Assembly: GCF_022179085.1 (NCBI RefSeq) | Contig: NZ_BPQE01000008.1 | Location: 62,001-126,000 of the forward strand | Length of the DNA stretch: 64,000 nt | Direction of reading: 5' to 3' | Origin: Methylobacterium aerolatum | GTDB taxonomy: Bacteria > Pseudomonadota > Alphaproteobacteria > Rhizobiales > Beijerinckiaceae | Shown here: positions 54,599-64,000 of the stretch, in pieces | How positions within the stretch are numbered: the stretch's first letter is position 1 | Layout of the letters: every line of letters begins with the position of its first letter | The notes under the pieces: generated by a model | Seen by the model: the letters and a program-made list of their open reading frames with translations, nothing else | Databases searched by the model: none | What the model was told of the DNA's origin: nothing | Made by a program: the position numbers and the translations under genes

Positions 54599-55083
54599 TC
54601 CTGAGCCCTCGGCCGCGATCCGGCTTCGCCAACCCGTCTTGATAGAGATGGCGCGCGCTCCGATCCGTCCGCTGCTTGAAATCCCTGATGCCGCTGACAG
54701 GTTGTATCCCGGCGGCCAGTTCGTTGTTCCGAGGTTAGCTATAGCTGCGCTGCGCAACCGAGCCAAATCACGGATTCTTACCGCGTGTTACAAGCAGGGC
54801 CGTAGGTCGCGATCCGTAAAACGTCGACCCATCAACGGGTTAAAAGTTGGTTGCGCGGTGGCTTATCCACGGCGGATCTGTGGCACGATTACATCGCCGG
54901 GCCGCCGGTCTTAGCATAAACAAAGACCCCGCGCCGGGTCATCCCGAGGAATGACTCAACGTAGGGTTGAATTTGCTGCATTGCGGCAAGCGGGGGTGGC
55001 CCCGCCGGATGAGGATCACCGGACCGGACGGGGACCGCGCGGAAGGGCGGCGGTGGCGAGAACCCCTCGCCACCGCGGCCGAC
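54599..55083. other. Intergenic region between ftsZ and lpxC
   Basis: 485 bases, partly AT-richer than average (54770-54960), expected to hold the lpxC promoter. It contains one TTATCCACG string (54863-54871) resembling a single DnaA box and the ftsZ terminator hairpin. I found no gene or RNA. Confidence 0.4.
55050..55076 (-). terminator. Hairpin terminator after ftsZ
   Basis: An 11-bp perfect stem (GCGGTGGCGAG/CTCGCCACCGC) with a 5-base loop starts 8 bp past the ftsZ stop. No U-tract follows, so termination strength is uncertain. Confidence 0.65.
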
Positions 55084-56817
55084 TTAATTCGCCTGGCGGC
55101 GAAGGAAAGCCGGAATCTCCAGCTGGTCGTCGTCCATCAGGCGCGCCTGGGGCATGGCCCGGCCCTGACCGTCGAGATTGCCCTGGGCCGGACGGTACTG
55201 CGGCGCCTGGGGCAGGGGCGCGCGGGGCGCCTGCGGCAGCGGCGGCTGGTACGAGGCGGGAGCCTGGGGAGCGGCCGGGGCCTGGGCCCGGGGCGCGGCG
55301 GCGGGCGCCGCCTCGTCCTCGCGCCGTCCGCCGAAGCCCACCGTGGCGAGGCGGCGGAGCAGCGAGGTCCGCTTCGACTCGGGCGCCGAGTCCTCCGTGG
55401 CCCGCTGCGCCGCGATCTGGCTCTGCGCGATGGGCGGCAGTTCGTGGATCTGCGGCATCCGCGGCGGGCGGGCCACCGGCGGCGGCACGAACGGGCCGCT
55501 GTGCAGCTGCGGCGCGGCCTCGGCCTGCGGGGCGGCGGGGGCCGGGACGAAGGGCGCGGCGGAGCGGGGCGGGACGGGGGCGAGCATCACGTCGTCGCGG
55601 GAGGTCACCGGGGCCGGCTCGGGCCGGATCTCCGGACGGCGCTCCATCAGCGGCGCGGCGGCGGGCGGCGCCACCTGCACGGCGGGCATGGCCGGCGCGG
55701 TCGCCGGGGCGGCGACGGACTCGGTGCGGATGCTCGGCACCGGCGAGGACGCGCGGGCGCGGGCCTCGGCGCGCAGGCGCTCGGCCACCTCGGCGATGCG
55801 CTGCTCGGTCTCGGCGATGGCCGGGTTGTTCGGCGAGTTCGCGGAGATCAGGGCCGGCTCGATGCCGGTGGCGACCACCGACACGCGGATGATGCCGTCC
55901 AGGCTCTCGTCGAAGGTGGCGCCGAGGATGATGTTGGCGTCCTGATCGACCTCCTCGCGGATGCGGGTGGCGGCCTCGTCGAGCTCGTACAGGGTCAGGT
56001 CCGAGCCGCCGGTGATCGAGATCAGCAGGCCGCGGGCGCCCTTCATCGACACGTCGTCGAGGAGCGGGTTGGCGATGGCCGCCTCCGCGGCGCGGTTGGC
56101 GCGCTTCTCGCCGGAGGCCTCGCCGGTGCCCATCATCGCCTTGCCCATGCCGCGCATGATCGCGCGCACGTCGGCGAAGTCGAGGTTGATGAGGCCTTCC
56201 TTGACCATCAGGTCGGTGATGCAGGCCACACCCGAGTAGAGCACTTGGTCGGCCATCGCGAAGGCGTCGGCGAAGGTGGTCTTCTCGTTGGCGACCCGGA
56301 ACAGGTTCTGGTTGGGGATCACGATCAGGGTATCGACCGCGGCCTGCAGCTCCTGGATGCCCGACTCGGCGGTGCGCATCCGGCGCACGCCCTCGAACTG
56401 GAACGGCTTCGTGACGACGCCGACGGTGAGAATGCCCATCTCACGGGCGGTGCGGGCGATGACCGGGGCCGCGCCGGTGCCGGTGCCGCCGCCCATGCCG
56501 GCGGTGATGAAGCACATGTGGGCGCCGGAGAGCTGGTCGCGGATCTCGTCCATCACCTCGTCGGCGGCCGCCGAGCCGACCTCCGGGTGCGACCCGGCGC
56601 CGAGGCCCTGCGTCACGTTCAGGCCCATCTGGATGACCCGCTCGGCCTTCGAGGAGGTGAGCGCCTGGGCGTCGGTGTTGGCCACCACGAACTCGCAGCC
56701 GAGCAGGCCCGACTCGATCATGTTGTTGACGGCGTTGCCCCCGGCGCCGCCGACGCCGAAGACCGTGATGCGGGGCTTGAGTTCCCGGATGTCCGGCGCC
56801 TGGAGGGAGATGGCCAT
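55084..56817 (-). CDS. ftsZ: Cell division GTPase FtsZ
   Basis: 577 residues, longer than the ~380 of E. coli because of a ~240-residue Pro/Ala-rich linker after the GTPase core (residues ~1-320). The tubulin signature [13 protein letters not shown] and [15 protein letters not shown] bind GTP. The C-terminus has the conserved peptide [14 protein letters not shown] that binds FtsA and other partners. Long linkers are usual in alphaproteobacteria. Start at 56817 ([10 protein letters not shown]) follows AGAGG; the longer frame overlaps ftsA. 80 bp downstream of ftsA. Confidence 0.97.
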   Translation of the reverse strand: MAISLQAPDIRELKPRITVFGVGGAGGNAVNNMIESGLLGCEFVVANTDAQALTSSKAERVIQMGLNVTQGLGAGSHPEVGSAAADEVMDEIRDQLSGAHMCFITAGMGGGTGTGAAPVIARTAREMGILTVGVVTKPFQFEGVRRMRTAESGIQELQAAVDTLIVIPNQNLFRVANEKTTFADAFAMADQVLYSGVACITDLMVKEGLINLDFADVRAIMRGMGKAMMGTGEASGEKRANRAAEAAIANPLLDDVSMKGARGLLISITGGSDLTLYELDEAATRIREEVDQDANIILGATFDESLDGIIRVSVVATGIEPALISANSPNNPAIAETEQRIAEVAERLRAEARARASSPVPSIRTESVAAPATAPAMPAVQVAPPAAAPLMERRPEIRPEPAPVTSRDDVMLAPVPPRSAAPFVPAPAAPQAEAAPQLHSGPFVPPPVARPPRMPQIHELPPIAQSQIAAQRATEDSAPESKRTSLLRRLATVGFGGRREDEAAPAAAPRAQAPAAPQAPASYQPPLPQAPRAPLPQAPQYRPAQGNLDGQGRAMPQARLMDDDQLEIPAFLRRQAN

Positions 56818-56897
56818 GGTGTCGAGCCTCTGCTGAACGTCGTTGTCGCGTGGCGCCTCGCGGCGCCGGTTGTGTCGTGGGCGCCCCTCGCGGAGCG

Positions 56898-58220
56898 TTA
56901 GAAACTGTCCCTGATCCAGCGGACGACCCGCGGGATGTACCGATCGGTGCCAGTGGCGGCGAAGGCACCGTGCCCGCGCGGCTCGAAATACTCGGCGTGG
57001 GCGACCTGCGGGTACACGAGCAGGCCGACCGCCGCCGAGAAGGCCGGCCCCTTGGCCGCCTCGGGCAGGCCCCGGATGCCCAGCGGGCGCCCGATGCGGA
57101 CCTGTCCCTGCATCACCCGCCGGGCCACCTCGGGGAGCCCGACGAGCTGGCTCGCACCGCCCGTCAGCACGACCCGGCGGCCGGCCTGGGCGGCGAAGCC
57201 CGCGTTGCGGAGCCGGTCGCGGACCAGCTCCACCACTTCCTCGACCCGGGGCTTGATGATCCGCACCAGCTGCGAGCGGGGGATGTGCACCGGGGCGTCG
57301 CCCTCGTCCTCGCCGACGCCGTGGACCGCGATCATGTCGCGCTCGTCGGAGGGGGAGGAGATGGCCGACCCGTAGAGGGTCTTCAGCCGCTCGGCCGCCG
57401 CCACGCGGGTCGAGAGGCCGCGGGCGATGTCCATGGTGACGTGATGGCCGCCGACCGCGAGGGCGTCGCAATGGACCAAGTGGCCGCCGGAGAACACGCC
57501 GACGCTCGTCGTGCCGCCGCCCATGTCGACGACGCACACGCCCATCTCCGCCTCGTCGTCCACCAGGGCCGAGAGGCCGGCGGCGTAGGGCGTGGCGATC
57601 ACCGCCTCGACGCCGAGGTGGCAATGCTCAATCGCCAGCATGACGTTGCGGGCGGCGGCGAGCTCGGTGGTGACGACGTGCAGGTCGACGCCCAGCGCCT
57701 CGCCGATCATCCCCGAGGGGTCGATCACGGCGCCCTGCCCGTCCAGGGCGTAGCCGGTCGGCAGGGCGTGGAGCACGGCCCGGCCGGGGCTGACGCCGTG
57801 GGCGCTCGCCGTCTCCAGCACCCGCTCCACGTCGGAGCCGGTGACGCTCCCCGAGCGGACGTTGACCCGCGCCTGATAGTGCTGCGAGGCGAGCCGCCCG
57901 CCGGACATGTTCACGATGACCGACTGGACCTCGACCTTGGCCATCCGCTCGGCGGCGTGGACCGCCTGGCGGATCGCGCCCTCGGCGGCCTCCAGGTCGA
58001 CGATGGCGCCGCCCTTCAGGCCCAGCGAGCGCTGGTGGCCGATGCCGATGATCCGCGCGAGGTGCGTGCGACCGCGCAGGGTCGAGAGCGCCTCGGCGGG
58101 CTGCAGTTCCGCGATCAGGCAGACCACCTTGCTCGTGCCGATGTCGAGGACCGAGAGGATCGTCGAGCGGCGGGCCGAGAGCGGCTTCAGACGCGGCGTG
58201 AGGCCGTGTTGGCTGTGCAT
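56898..58220 (-). CDS. ftsA: Cell division protein FtsA
   Basis: Actin-like membrane anchor of the Z ring, 440 residues. Phosphate-binding motif [19 protein letters not shown], the SHS2 domain insert typical of Fts[21 protein letters not shown] and [20 protein letters not shown] are visible. The C-terminus ends VVRWIRDSF, the amphipathic membrane-binding helix. Between ftsQ and ftsZ. Confidence 0.96.
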   Translation of the reverse strand: MHSQHGLTPRLKPLSARRSTILSVLDIGTSKVVCLIAELQPAEALSTLRGRTHLARIIGIGHQRSLGLKGGAIVDLEAAEGAIRQAVHAAERMAKVEVQSVIVNMSGGRLASQHYQARVNVRSGSVTGSDVERVLETASAHGVSPGRAVLHALPTGYALDGQGAVIDPSGMIGEALGVDLHVVTTELAAARNVMLAIEHCHLGVEAVIATPYAAGLSALVDDEAEMGVCVVDMGGGTTSVGVFSGGHLVHCDALAVGGHHVTMDIARGLSTRVAAAERLKTLYGSAISSPSDERDMIAVHGVGEDEGDAPVHIPRSQLVRIIKPRVEEVVELVRDRLRNAGFAAQAGRRVVLTGGASQLVGLPEVARRVMQGQVRIGRPLGIRGLPEAAKGPAFSAAVGLLVYPQVAHAEYFEPRGHGAFAATGTDRYIPRVVRWIRDSF

Positions 58221-58279
58221 GAAACGCTACCGGACGCGGAAGGCGGGATGGAGGGCGGGGGCGGGGAAGGGTCCGGCAC

Positions 58280-59242
58280 TCATGTCGGCGCCCCCGGCTT
58301 CTTCTTCTGGGCCTGCTGCGCCTCGGCGCGGGCGGCGGCGGCCTCCTCGGTGAGACGCACCACCACGCGGTCCGGCATTCGCAGGTCGACGGCGATGATG
58401 TCCTTTTCCAGGAGCTTGTCGCGGCCCTCGAGGCGCACGAGGCGGGCGAGCGCCCCGGCCGGGTCCGTCTCGGGCAGGCGCACGTCGACGCCGTCGAGCT
58501 TCAGCGTCCAGCGGCGGCCGGAGACGAAGGTCCCGGCCTTGATCCGGTCGGCGAGCGGGCCGGCGGAAGCGATCAGGGCGAGGTATTCCGGCAGCTTGGC
58601 GTTGGCGTTCTCGCCGACCACCAGTGGCAGGCTGGCGTAGCGGTCGTCGCGCATGGCGTCGATCACCGTGCCGTCGGCGGCGATGACGTTGATCACGCCG
58701 TCCTTCTGCCACAGGGCGGCGGGCTCCCGCTCCACCTGGGTGATGACGATGTCGCCGGGATAGATCTTGCGCACCGAGGCCTGGGCGATCAGCGGCACCC
58801 GCAGGAGCCGGTCGCGCGCCTCGGTCACGTCGAGGAAGGGCACGGAGGAGCGCCAGTCGATGCCGGCGGCGGCGAGCACCTCGCGCTCGTACATCCGGGA
58901 GATGCCGGTGATCGTGACCCGGCGCACGCCGAAGCCGCACATCCGGGCGATGAAATCGAGGGGGCGGCCCTGCTCGACGACGAAGGACTCGTAGCGGCCG
59001 CTGGCCACGAAGCCGGTCAGCGCGACGGCGGCGAGCGCCGCCGACACGCCCACGAGGCCCGTGCCCCGGGGCAGCCGCTCCGCCCAGGACTGCCCGGCCC
59101 GCAGGCGGCGGACCGACAGGCTGCGGGACGACGACCGCAGGGAGAACCGCCCGAGCAACGCCGCGCCGACCCGCGCAGCGGCGCCCGGAGCCCGGCCAGA
59201 TGCCGGGCTCAGCGATTCAGGGAAGCGTCCTCCACCATCCAT
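58280..59242 (-). CDS. ftsQ: Cell division protein FtsQ
   Basis: A 320-residue bitopic membrane protein: a basic cytoplasmic tail of ~60 residues, one span (GLVGVSAALAAVALTGFVAS), a POTRA domain (FGVRRVTITGISRMYEREVL) and the FtsQ domain ending in KLLEKDIIAVDLRMPDRVVV. The ATG at 59242 lies inside the end of ddl, giving a 34-bp overlap. The C-terminal QQAQKKKPG tail is lysine-rich. Confidence 0.93.
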   Translation of the reverse strand: MDGGGRFPESLSPASGRAPGAAARVGAALLGRFSLRSSSRSLSVRRLRAGQSWAERLPRGTGLVGVSAALAAVALTGFVASGRYESFVVEQGRPLDFIARMCGFGVRRVTITGISRMYEREVLAAAGIDWRSSVPFLDVTEARDRLLRVPLIAQASVRKIYPGDIVITQVEREPAALWQKDGVINVIAADGTVIDAMRDDRYASLPLVVGENANAKLPEYLALIASAGPLADRIKAGTFVSGRRWTLKLDGVDVRLPETDPAGALARLVRLEGRDKLLEKDIIAVDLRMPDRVVVRLTEEAAAARAEAQQAQKKKPGAPT

Positions 59243-60132
59243 CGGACGAGCTCACCGAAACTCAGGCCCGCATGGGCCGCCATATCCGGCACAAGGCTCG
59301 TCTGGGTCATACCGGGTTGCGTGTTGACCTCGAGCACGACGAGGGCACCGGTTCCACCCGGTGTATCGTCGTAGCGAAGGTCCGCACGGCTGACGCCTCG
59401 GCAGCCCAGCGCTTGATGCGCCGTTAACGCCAACTCTTGGACCCGGTGGTAAACATTTGGTTTAATTTCGGCGGGCAGAACGTGGATCGACCCCCCCGGC
59501 GCGTACTTGGCGTCGTAATCGTACCACTCCCCCGTGGCGGCCTTGATGTCGATGACGCCGAGTGCCCTGTCGCCCATCACGGCGCAGGTCAGTTCGCGGC
59601 CGGCAATGTAAGGTTCCACAAGGACTTGCTCGCCGAAACGCCACTCGTCCGAGGCGAGGATCTGCGGCGGGTGGGAGCGGCCGTCGCGGACGATGATGAC
59701 GCCCATCGACGAGCCTTCCGCGTTCGGCTTCACCACGTACGGTGGTGGCAGCACATGGGCGCGGGCGGCCTCGAGACGGTTAACGATCAGGCCGCCGGGG
59801 ACGTCGACGCCGGCGGCGCGCATCACCGTCTTGGCGCGGTCCTTGTCCATGGCCAGCGCCGAGGCGAGGACTCCGGAATGGGTGTAGGGAATCTTCAGGA
59901 TTTCCAGGAGGCCCTGGATCGTCCCGTCCTCCCCGGCCGGCCCGTGCAGGGCGTTGAAGGCGACATCCGGCCGAAGCTGCGTCAGCACGGTAGGAATGTC
60001 GGCCCCGACATCGATCCGAGAGACGCGGAACCCCTCCCCTTCCAGGGCGTCGGCGCAGGCCTTGCCGGAGTTGAGCGAGACCTCCCGCTCGGAGGAGGTG
60101 CCACCCATCAGGACGGCGACGTGACGGGTCAT
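59209..60132 (-). CDS. ddl: D-alanine-D-alanine ligase
   Basis: ATP-grasp enzyme making the D-Ala-D-Ala dipeptide of peptidoglycan. 307 residues from MTRHVAVLMGGTSSEREVSL; PPYVVKPNAEGSSMGVIIV binds ATP, and SRADLRYDDTPGG and LEVNTQPGMTQTSLVPDMA carry metal/substrate residues. The upstream ATG at 60168 would add 12 unlike residues. 36 bp after murB. Confidence 0.95.
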   Translation of the reverse strand: MTRHVAVLMGGTSSEREVSLNSGKACADALEGEGFRVSRIDVGADIPTVLTQLRPDVAFNALHGPAGEDGTIQGLLEILKIPYTHSGVLASALAMDKDRAKTVMRAAGVDVPGGLIVNRLEAARAHVLPPPYVVKPNAEGSSMGVIIVRDGRSHPPQILASDEWRFGEQVLVEPYIAGRELTCAVMGDRALGVIDIKAATGEWYDYDAKYAPGGSIHVLPAEIKPNVYHRVQELALTAHQALGCRGVSRADLRYDDTPGGTGALVVLEVNTQPGMTQTSLVPDMAAHAGLSFGELVRWMVEDASLNR

Positions 60133-60168
60133 GGTGTGGGCTCCGGTCGTCTTCGTGCGAATCGGCAT

Positions 60169-61101
60169 TCAGGCCGCGGCCGGCATCGGAACGCCGATCC
60201 GCTTGATCTCCCAGCGCAGTTCCACGCCGCTGGTCTCGCGGACCCGGCGGCGGACCTCCTCGCCCAGGCCCTCGATGTCGGCGGCGGTGGCCCCGCCCCG
60301 GTTGATGAGGAAGTTGCAGTGCATCTCGCTCACCTGCGCCCCGCCGCGGGTGAGGCCCCGGCAGCCGGCGGCGTCGATCAGTTGCCACGCCTTCCCGCCC
60401 TCGGGGTTGGCGAAGGTGGAGCCGCCGGTGCGCTCGCGGATCGGCTGGGCCGCCTCGCGGGCGGCGGTGACCCGCTCCATCTCGGCTTCGATGGCCTGCC
60501 TGCCGCCGGGCCGTCCTTCGAACAGGGCTGAGGTGAAGATCACGTCGTCGGGCGCGCCGCAGTGCCGGTAGGAGAAGCCCATCTCCGCATGGTCGAACCG
60601 GCGCCGATTTCCCCGCCGGTCGATGCCCCATGCCTCCACGAACACATCGGTGGTCTCGCCGCCATGGGCGCCGGCATTCATCCGCAGCGCCCCGCCGACC
60701 GAGCCGGGGATGCCCCGGTAGAAAGCGAGCCCGTCGAGGGAGGCCTCCGCCGCCGCCTTGGCGAGCCGCATGTCCGGCACGGCGGTGCCCGCCCTGAGAC
60801 GGGTGCCATCGATCTCGACCGAGCCGAAAGCCTTGCCGCCCAGGCGCACCGTGACGCCGGGGATGCCGCCGTCGCGGACGATCAGATTCGAGCCGAGGCC
60901 GATCACCGTCACCGGGACCTCCGGGTCGAGGGCGGCGAGCAGGACCGCGAGGTCCTCCTCGTCGGCGGGCGTGAACAGAACCTCCGCCGGGCCGCCGACG
61001 CGGAACCACGTCAGGTCCGCGAGGCTCGCCCCCGCGACGAGGCGGCCCCGGAGGGCGGGGACGGCGGCGCGCAGGGTGTCGTGGAGGACATTTGATGTCA
61101 T
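60169..61101 (-). CDS. murB: UDP-N-acetylenolpyruvoylglucosamine reductase
   Basis: FAD enzyme of UDP-MurNAc synthesis. 310 residues from [80 protein letters not shown] and [20 protein letters not shown] identify it (type I). It is separated from murC by the toxin-antitoxin insert. Confidence 0.96.
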   Translation of the reverse strand: MTSNVLHDTLRAAVPALRGRLVAGASLADLTWFRVGGPAEVLFTPADEEDLAVLLAALDPEVPVTVIGLGSNLIVRDGGIPGVTVRLGGKAFGSVEIDGTRLRAGTAVPDMRLAKAAAEASLDGLAFYRGIPGSVGGALRMNAGAHGGETTDVFVEAWGIDRRGNRRRFDHAEMGFSYRHCGAPDDVIFTSALFEGRPGGRQAIEAEMERVTAAREAAQPIRERTGGSTFANPEGGKAWQLIDAAGCRGLTRGGAQVSEMHCNFLINRGGATAADIEGLGEEVRRRVRETSGVELRWEIKRIGVPMPAAA

Positions 61102-61142
61102 GATGGGAATCGGTTCATGATCCCCGCTGAGTCGGGGGCAGG

Positions 61143-61409
61143 ATGGGACGGGTATCCCGCGAAATCGTCTACACACGTGCCGCCGCGAGAGCGCTCTCCC
61201 GCATGCCGGCCGAGACGGAGCGGCTGATCCGCGACAAGCTTCGCCCCTATGCCGCCGAACCGGGGGCACTTTCCAACAACGTCAAGGCGTTGAGGGGCGA
61301 AGGCCTGCGTTATCGCCTTCGCATCGGTGACTGGCGCGCGGTCTTCACCCTTGAGGCGGATCGGGTCATCGTTCACGATGTCGGTCCCCGCGGATCCATC
61401 TACGGGTAG
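61143..61409 (+). CDS. RelE/ParE-superfamily toxin
   Basis: An 88-residue mRNA-interferase-like toxin: [20 protein letters not shown] in the first helices, [20 protein letters not shown] in the core strands and [12 protein letters not shown] at the end, the pattern of RelE C-termini. It stands on the plus strand, opposite to the flanking murB and murC, with the antitoxin gene 10 bp downstream; toxin-first order is HigBA-like. Targets cannot be predicted. Confidence 0.85.
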   Translation: MGRVSREIVYTRAAARALSRMPAETERLIRDKLRPYAAEPGALSNNVKALRGEGLRYRLRIGDWRAVFTLEADRVIVHDVGPRGSIYG

Positions 61410-61419
61410 GAGCGGAACC

Positions 61420-61794
61420 GTGACCATCGTACGAACCGTGACGCCGGCGGGCGAGGCGATCGTGATCCTGCCGGAGGCCGAGTTCGACCGCCTGCGCGAT
61501 CTCGCTGAGGATGGCGGTGACACGCGGATCGTCGAGGCATCCCTGGCGCGGCTTCGTGCGGGGGAGGACGAGCTTCTGACCGAAGCCGATCTCGATGATC
61601 TGCGCGCGGCGCCGAGTCCCCTCGCCTTCTGGCGAGCGCGTCGGTCCGTATCCCCGGAGGCGCTGGCGCGACAGGCCGGACTGTCGGCCGAGACGGTCGC
61701 GGCGCTGGAAGCTGGCCGGACGACCGCCGACACGGCCGTCTTCGAGCGGTTGGCGCAGGCCCTCGGCGTCGAGGCCGAGGACATCACCCCCTAG
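61420..61794 (+). CDS. XRE-type antitoxin
   Basis: A 124-residue protein from a GTG after AGGAG. The C-terminal ~55 residues form a helix-turn-helix (ALARQAGLSAETVAALEAGR, TTADTAVFERLAQALGVEAE); the N-terminal part (EAIVILPEAEFDRLRDLAED) probably binds the toxin. The stop TAG lies within the CTAG of the following repeat element, so the C-terminus may have been trimmed by it. Confidence 0.85.
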   Translation: MTIVRTVTPAGEAIVILPEAEFDRLRDLAEDGGDTRIVEASLARLRAGEDELLTEADLDDLRAAPSPLAFWRARRSVSPEALARQAGLSAETVAALEAGRTTADTAVFERLAQALGVEAEDITP

Positions 61795-61899
61795 TGCAAC
61801 GACGCACTCACTTCGTTCATGCGCCCCTGCAATAGGATTTTGTTTTTGCATCAATTTCCCAAGATCCGGCTGACGCCTCTGTCTGGATCGATGCACTAG
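61791..61899. repeat. CTAGTGCA-ended element, copy 2
   Basis: A 109-bp element starting CTAGTGCA and ending TGCACTAG. Its reverse complement aligns with 19247-19357: TGCATCGATCCAG, GAGGCGTCAGCCG, AAATTGATGCA and GCATGAACGAAGTGAGTGCG are shared. It fills most of the gap between the antitoxin gene and the murC stop. Confidence 0.78.
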
Positions 61900-61913
61900 G
61901 GCCGTCTGCACTC

Positions 61914-63317
61914 TCACCCCCGCGCCGCCAGCTCACCCGGCAGCGCGTACGCCCACTGCGTGATCGTCCCCGCTCCGAGGCACACGACGTAATCGCCGGG
62001 CTTGGCGAGGTCCGCGACGAGGCCGGGCAGGTCCTCCGGTCGTTCCAGGGCGCGGGCGTCGCGGTGGCCGCGGGATCGCAGGCCGGCGACGAGGCTGTCG
62101 CGGTCGAAGCCCTCGATCGGCGCCTCGCCCGCCGCGTAGACCGGGGCGACGATCACCGTGTCGGCATCGTTGAAGCAGGTGCAGAAATCGTCGAACAGCG
62201 ATTGCAGGCGGGTGTAGCGGTGGGGCTGCACCACCGCGATCACGCCGTGGTCCGTCGAGGCGCGGGCGGCCTTCAGCACCGCCTTGATCTCCACCGGATG
62301 GTGCCCGTAATCGTCGAAGATCGCCGCGCCGTTCCACTCGCCCGTGCGGGTGAAGCGCCGCTTCACGCCGCCGAAGCCGGCCAGCGCGTTGCGGATCGCC
62401 TCGGGTTTCACGCCGAGTTCGTGGGCCACCGCCAGGGCCGCCGTGGCGTTCAGCGCGTTGTGCTTGCCCGGCATGGGCAGGACGAGATCCTCCATCTCCA
62501 TCCGGTAGCCCGGCCGCCGGTCGCGGATCATCACCCGGAACTTGCTCTGGCCGCCGCGCAGATCGACGTCGATCAGGCGCACGTCCGCCTGTGGGTTCTC
62601 GCCGTAGGTGATGATGCGCCGGTCCTCGATGTGGCCGACGAGGTCCTGCACCACCGGATGGTCGATGCACATCACCGCGAAGCCGTAGAACGGGATGTTG
62701 TCGATGAAGCGCCGGAACGCGTCCTTGATCGCGTCGAACGAGCCGAAATGGTCGAGGTGCTCGGGGTCGATGTTGGTGACGATGGCGACGTCCGCCGGCA
62801 GCTTGAGGAAGGTGCCGTCCGATTCGTCGGCCTCCACCACCATCCAGTCGCCCGCGCCCATGCGGGCGTTGGTGCCGTAGGCGTTGATGATGCCGCCGTT
62901 GATGACCGTGGGGTCGAGGTTGCCGGCATCGAGCAGGGTGGCGACAAGAGAGGTCGTCGTCGTCTTGCCGTGGGTGCCCGCCACCGCGACGCAGGACTTG
63001 AACCGCATCAGCTCGGCCAGCATCTCGGCGCGGCGGACCACGGGCAGGCGCGCCTCGCGGGCGGCCTGGAGCTCGGGGTTGTCCCGGCGGATCGCCGTCG
63101 AGACCACGACGAGCCCGGCCTCCGCGACGTTGGCGGCGTCGTGCCCGACGAAGGTGCGCATCCCCTTCTCGGCGAGCCGCCGGACGTTGGCGTTGTCCGA
63201 GGCGTCGGACCCCTGCACCGTGTAGCCGAGGTTGTGCATCACCTCTGCGATGCCGGACATGCCGATGCCGCCGATGCCGATGAAGTGGATGGGTCCGAGC
63301 TTTTCGGGCAGCTTCAT
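61914..63317 (-). CDS. murC: UDP-N-acetylmuramate-L-alanine ligase
   Basis: Adds L-Ala to UDP-MurNAc. 467 residues: [20 protein letters not shown] at the N-terminal UDP domain, ATP loop [34 protein letters not shown] and [19 protein letters not shown]. Directly downstream of murG with an 88-bp gap. Confidence 0.97.
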   Translation of the reverse strand: MKLPEKLGPIHFIGIGGIGMSGIAEVMHNLGYTVQGSDASDNANVRRLAEKGMRTFVGHDAANVAEAGLVVVSTAIRRDNPELQAAREARLPVVRRAEMLAELMRFKSCVAVAGTHGKTTTTSLVATLLDAGNLDPTVINGGIINAYGTNARMGAGDWMVVEADESDGTFLKLPADVAIVTNIDPEHLDHFGSFDAIKDAFRRFIDNIPFYGFAVMCIDHPVVQDLVGHIEDRRIITYGENPQADVRLIDVDLRGGQSKFRVMIRDRRPGYRMEMEDLVLPMPGKHNALNATAALAVAHELGVKPEAIRNALAGFGGVKRRFTRTGEWNGAAIFDDYGHHPVEIKAVLKAARASTDHGVIAVVQPHRYTRLQSLFDDFCTCFNDADTVIVAPVYAAGEAPIEGFDRDSLVAGLRSRGHRDARALERPEDLPGLVADLAKPGDYVVCLGAGTITQWAYALPGELAARG

Positions 63318-63405
63318 GGGGTCAAACCTTCGGTGGCGGGCGCAGCCTCCGCCGATCCGGCGTGGCAGGTTGCGTCACTCATCAGTTTCGGCCGCGTCGC
63401 GGCGC

Positions 63406-64000
63406 TCAGGAACGGGCCGCCGTCCCGACGCAGGTCTCGACCACGACTTGGGCGAGCCGCTCGGCGGCATCGTGAATTCCCGCGCTTCTCGCCGCATCGG
63501 CGGCCGTGGTCAATTTTCCCGGGTTCTCGAACAACTCGACGAGGTCGGCGGCGAGGCGATCCGGCGTGAAGGCGGTCTGCTTGAGGGCGATGGCGCCGCC
63601 GATGGCCTCCAGCGTCGCGGCGTTGGCCGCCTGATCCTGATCGAGGGCGCCCGGCAGCGGCACGAGGATCGCCGGCCGGCCGATGGCCGCGAGTTCCGAG
63701 ACCGTCGAGGCGCCCGAGCGCGAGACGACGAGGTGAGCCGCCGCCATCCGGGCCGGCAGGTCCTTGAAGAACGGCGCCGCCTCCAGCCCCGCGAGACCCA
63801 TGGCGAGGTAGCGGTTCTGGACGGCGGTGAGATCCTCGGGCCGCACCTGCTGGGTGATGTGGAGCCGCGCCCGCAGGTCGGCGGGCAGGCGCTCCACCGC
63901 CGGGGGGACGATCTCGCCCATGATCCGCGCGCCCTGGCTGCCGCCGAAGACGAGGAGCCGGAAGGCGTCGCCCTCGGCCAGCGCCGGATAGGGCGTGCGC
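63406..64000 (-). CDS. murG: UDP-GlcNAc transferase MurG (5' end cut by window)
   Basis: C-terminal ~198 residues of the glycosyltransferase producing lipid II: LLVFGGSQGARIMGEIVPPA, then HLVVSRSGASTVSELAAIGR and LVPLPGALDQDQAANAATLE, the UDP-GlcNAc binding region. Peripheral inner-membrane enzyme. The start lies beyond 64000. Confidence 0.95.
   Translation of the reverse strand, partial: RTPYPALAEGDAFRLLVFGGSQGARIMGEIVPPAVERLPADLRARLHITQQVRPEDLTAVQNRYLAMGLAGLEAAPFFKDLPARMAAAHLVVSRSGASTVSELAAIGRPAILVPLPGALDQDQAANAATLEAIGGAIALKQTAFTPDRLAADLVELFENPGKLTTAADAARSAGIHDAAERLAQVVVETCVGTAARS

Noticed and set aside
54863-54871. TTATCCACG, DnaA-box-like, as a possible replication origin
   Set aside because: A single imperfect box between ftsZ and lpxC with no cluster, no dnaA/hemE or parAB nearby and only mild AT enrichment.
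1-64000. tRNA, rRNA, complete insertion sequences or prophage genes
   Set aside because: None seen on reading both strands; no transposase, integrase or phage structural protein among the identifiable frames. A covariance-model scan would be needed to exclude small RNAs.

Overview
The window reads as a chromosomal segment of a high-GC alphaproteobacterium, most likely of the Methylobacterium/Methylorubrum group. The grounds are the rhizobial-type murG-murC-murB-ddl-ftsQ-ftsA-ftsZ-lpxC-bamD-recN cluster, the double-length dCTP deaminase, the transaldolase-phosphoglucose isomerase fusion, a NepR-type anti-sigma factor, PhoB-type regulation of pst, and dispersed palindromic repeats. No C1 (methanol) gene is present, so the genus is an inference. 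Almost everything is housekeeping or nutrient assimilation. I saw no rRNA, tRNA, CRISPR array, prophage or complete insertion sequence.

Layout. 1-9.2 kb (all minus strand): nitrate/nitrite assimilation. nasT (ANTAR antiterminator) and nasS (nitrate sensor) precede an operon of an FAD oxidoreductase, a siroheme nitrite reductase, a CysJ-like flavoprotein and nasA (cut by the window edge). The operon leader carries a sigma-54-type promoter, an ANTAR-type hairpin and an intrinsic terminator, the layout expected for NasS/NasT control. 9.3-19.3 kb (plus): a secreted hypothetical protein, a GH15 glucoamylase-like enzyme, then transketolase, transaldolase-pgi fusion, gnd and pgl. 19.5-30.7 kb: HD-GYP protein, dcd, apaG, argE-speG, a secreted tandem-repeat protein, hslO, argF, argD, a RidA protein and a glycerophosphodiesterase. 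30.7-36.1 kb: a parDE pair whose toxin is frameshifted, a FemAB-like protein coupled to an M20 amidohydrolase, a 35-residue membrane peptide, and orphan tadE/tadG. 36.2-44.0 kb: modBC without modA, prmA, a short Rmf-like protein, aminopeptidase P and a DsbD/ScsB protein. 44.1-49.8 kb (minus): pstSCAB-phoU-phoB with a good Pho box. 50.0-64 kb: a small coiled protein, a NepR-like protein, then recN, bamD, lpxC and the division/cell-wall cluster, interrupted between murB and murC by an opposite-strand toxin-antitoxin pair and a small repeat element.

The gene sets work as modules: nitrate reduction with molybdenum supply (nasA, modBC), the non-oxidative and oxidative pentose phosphate pathway, arginine synthesis (argE, argF, argD), phosphate uptake, and envelope/septum construction. 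Three families of short dispersed repeats sit in the gaps: GC-rich palindromes (3 copies), a GCGAGCG/CCAGGG palindrome (7 copies plus one half copy), and a CTAGTGCA-ended element (2 copies) that supplies the stop codon of the gene before it in both cases.
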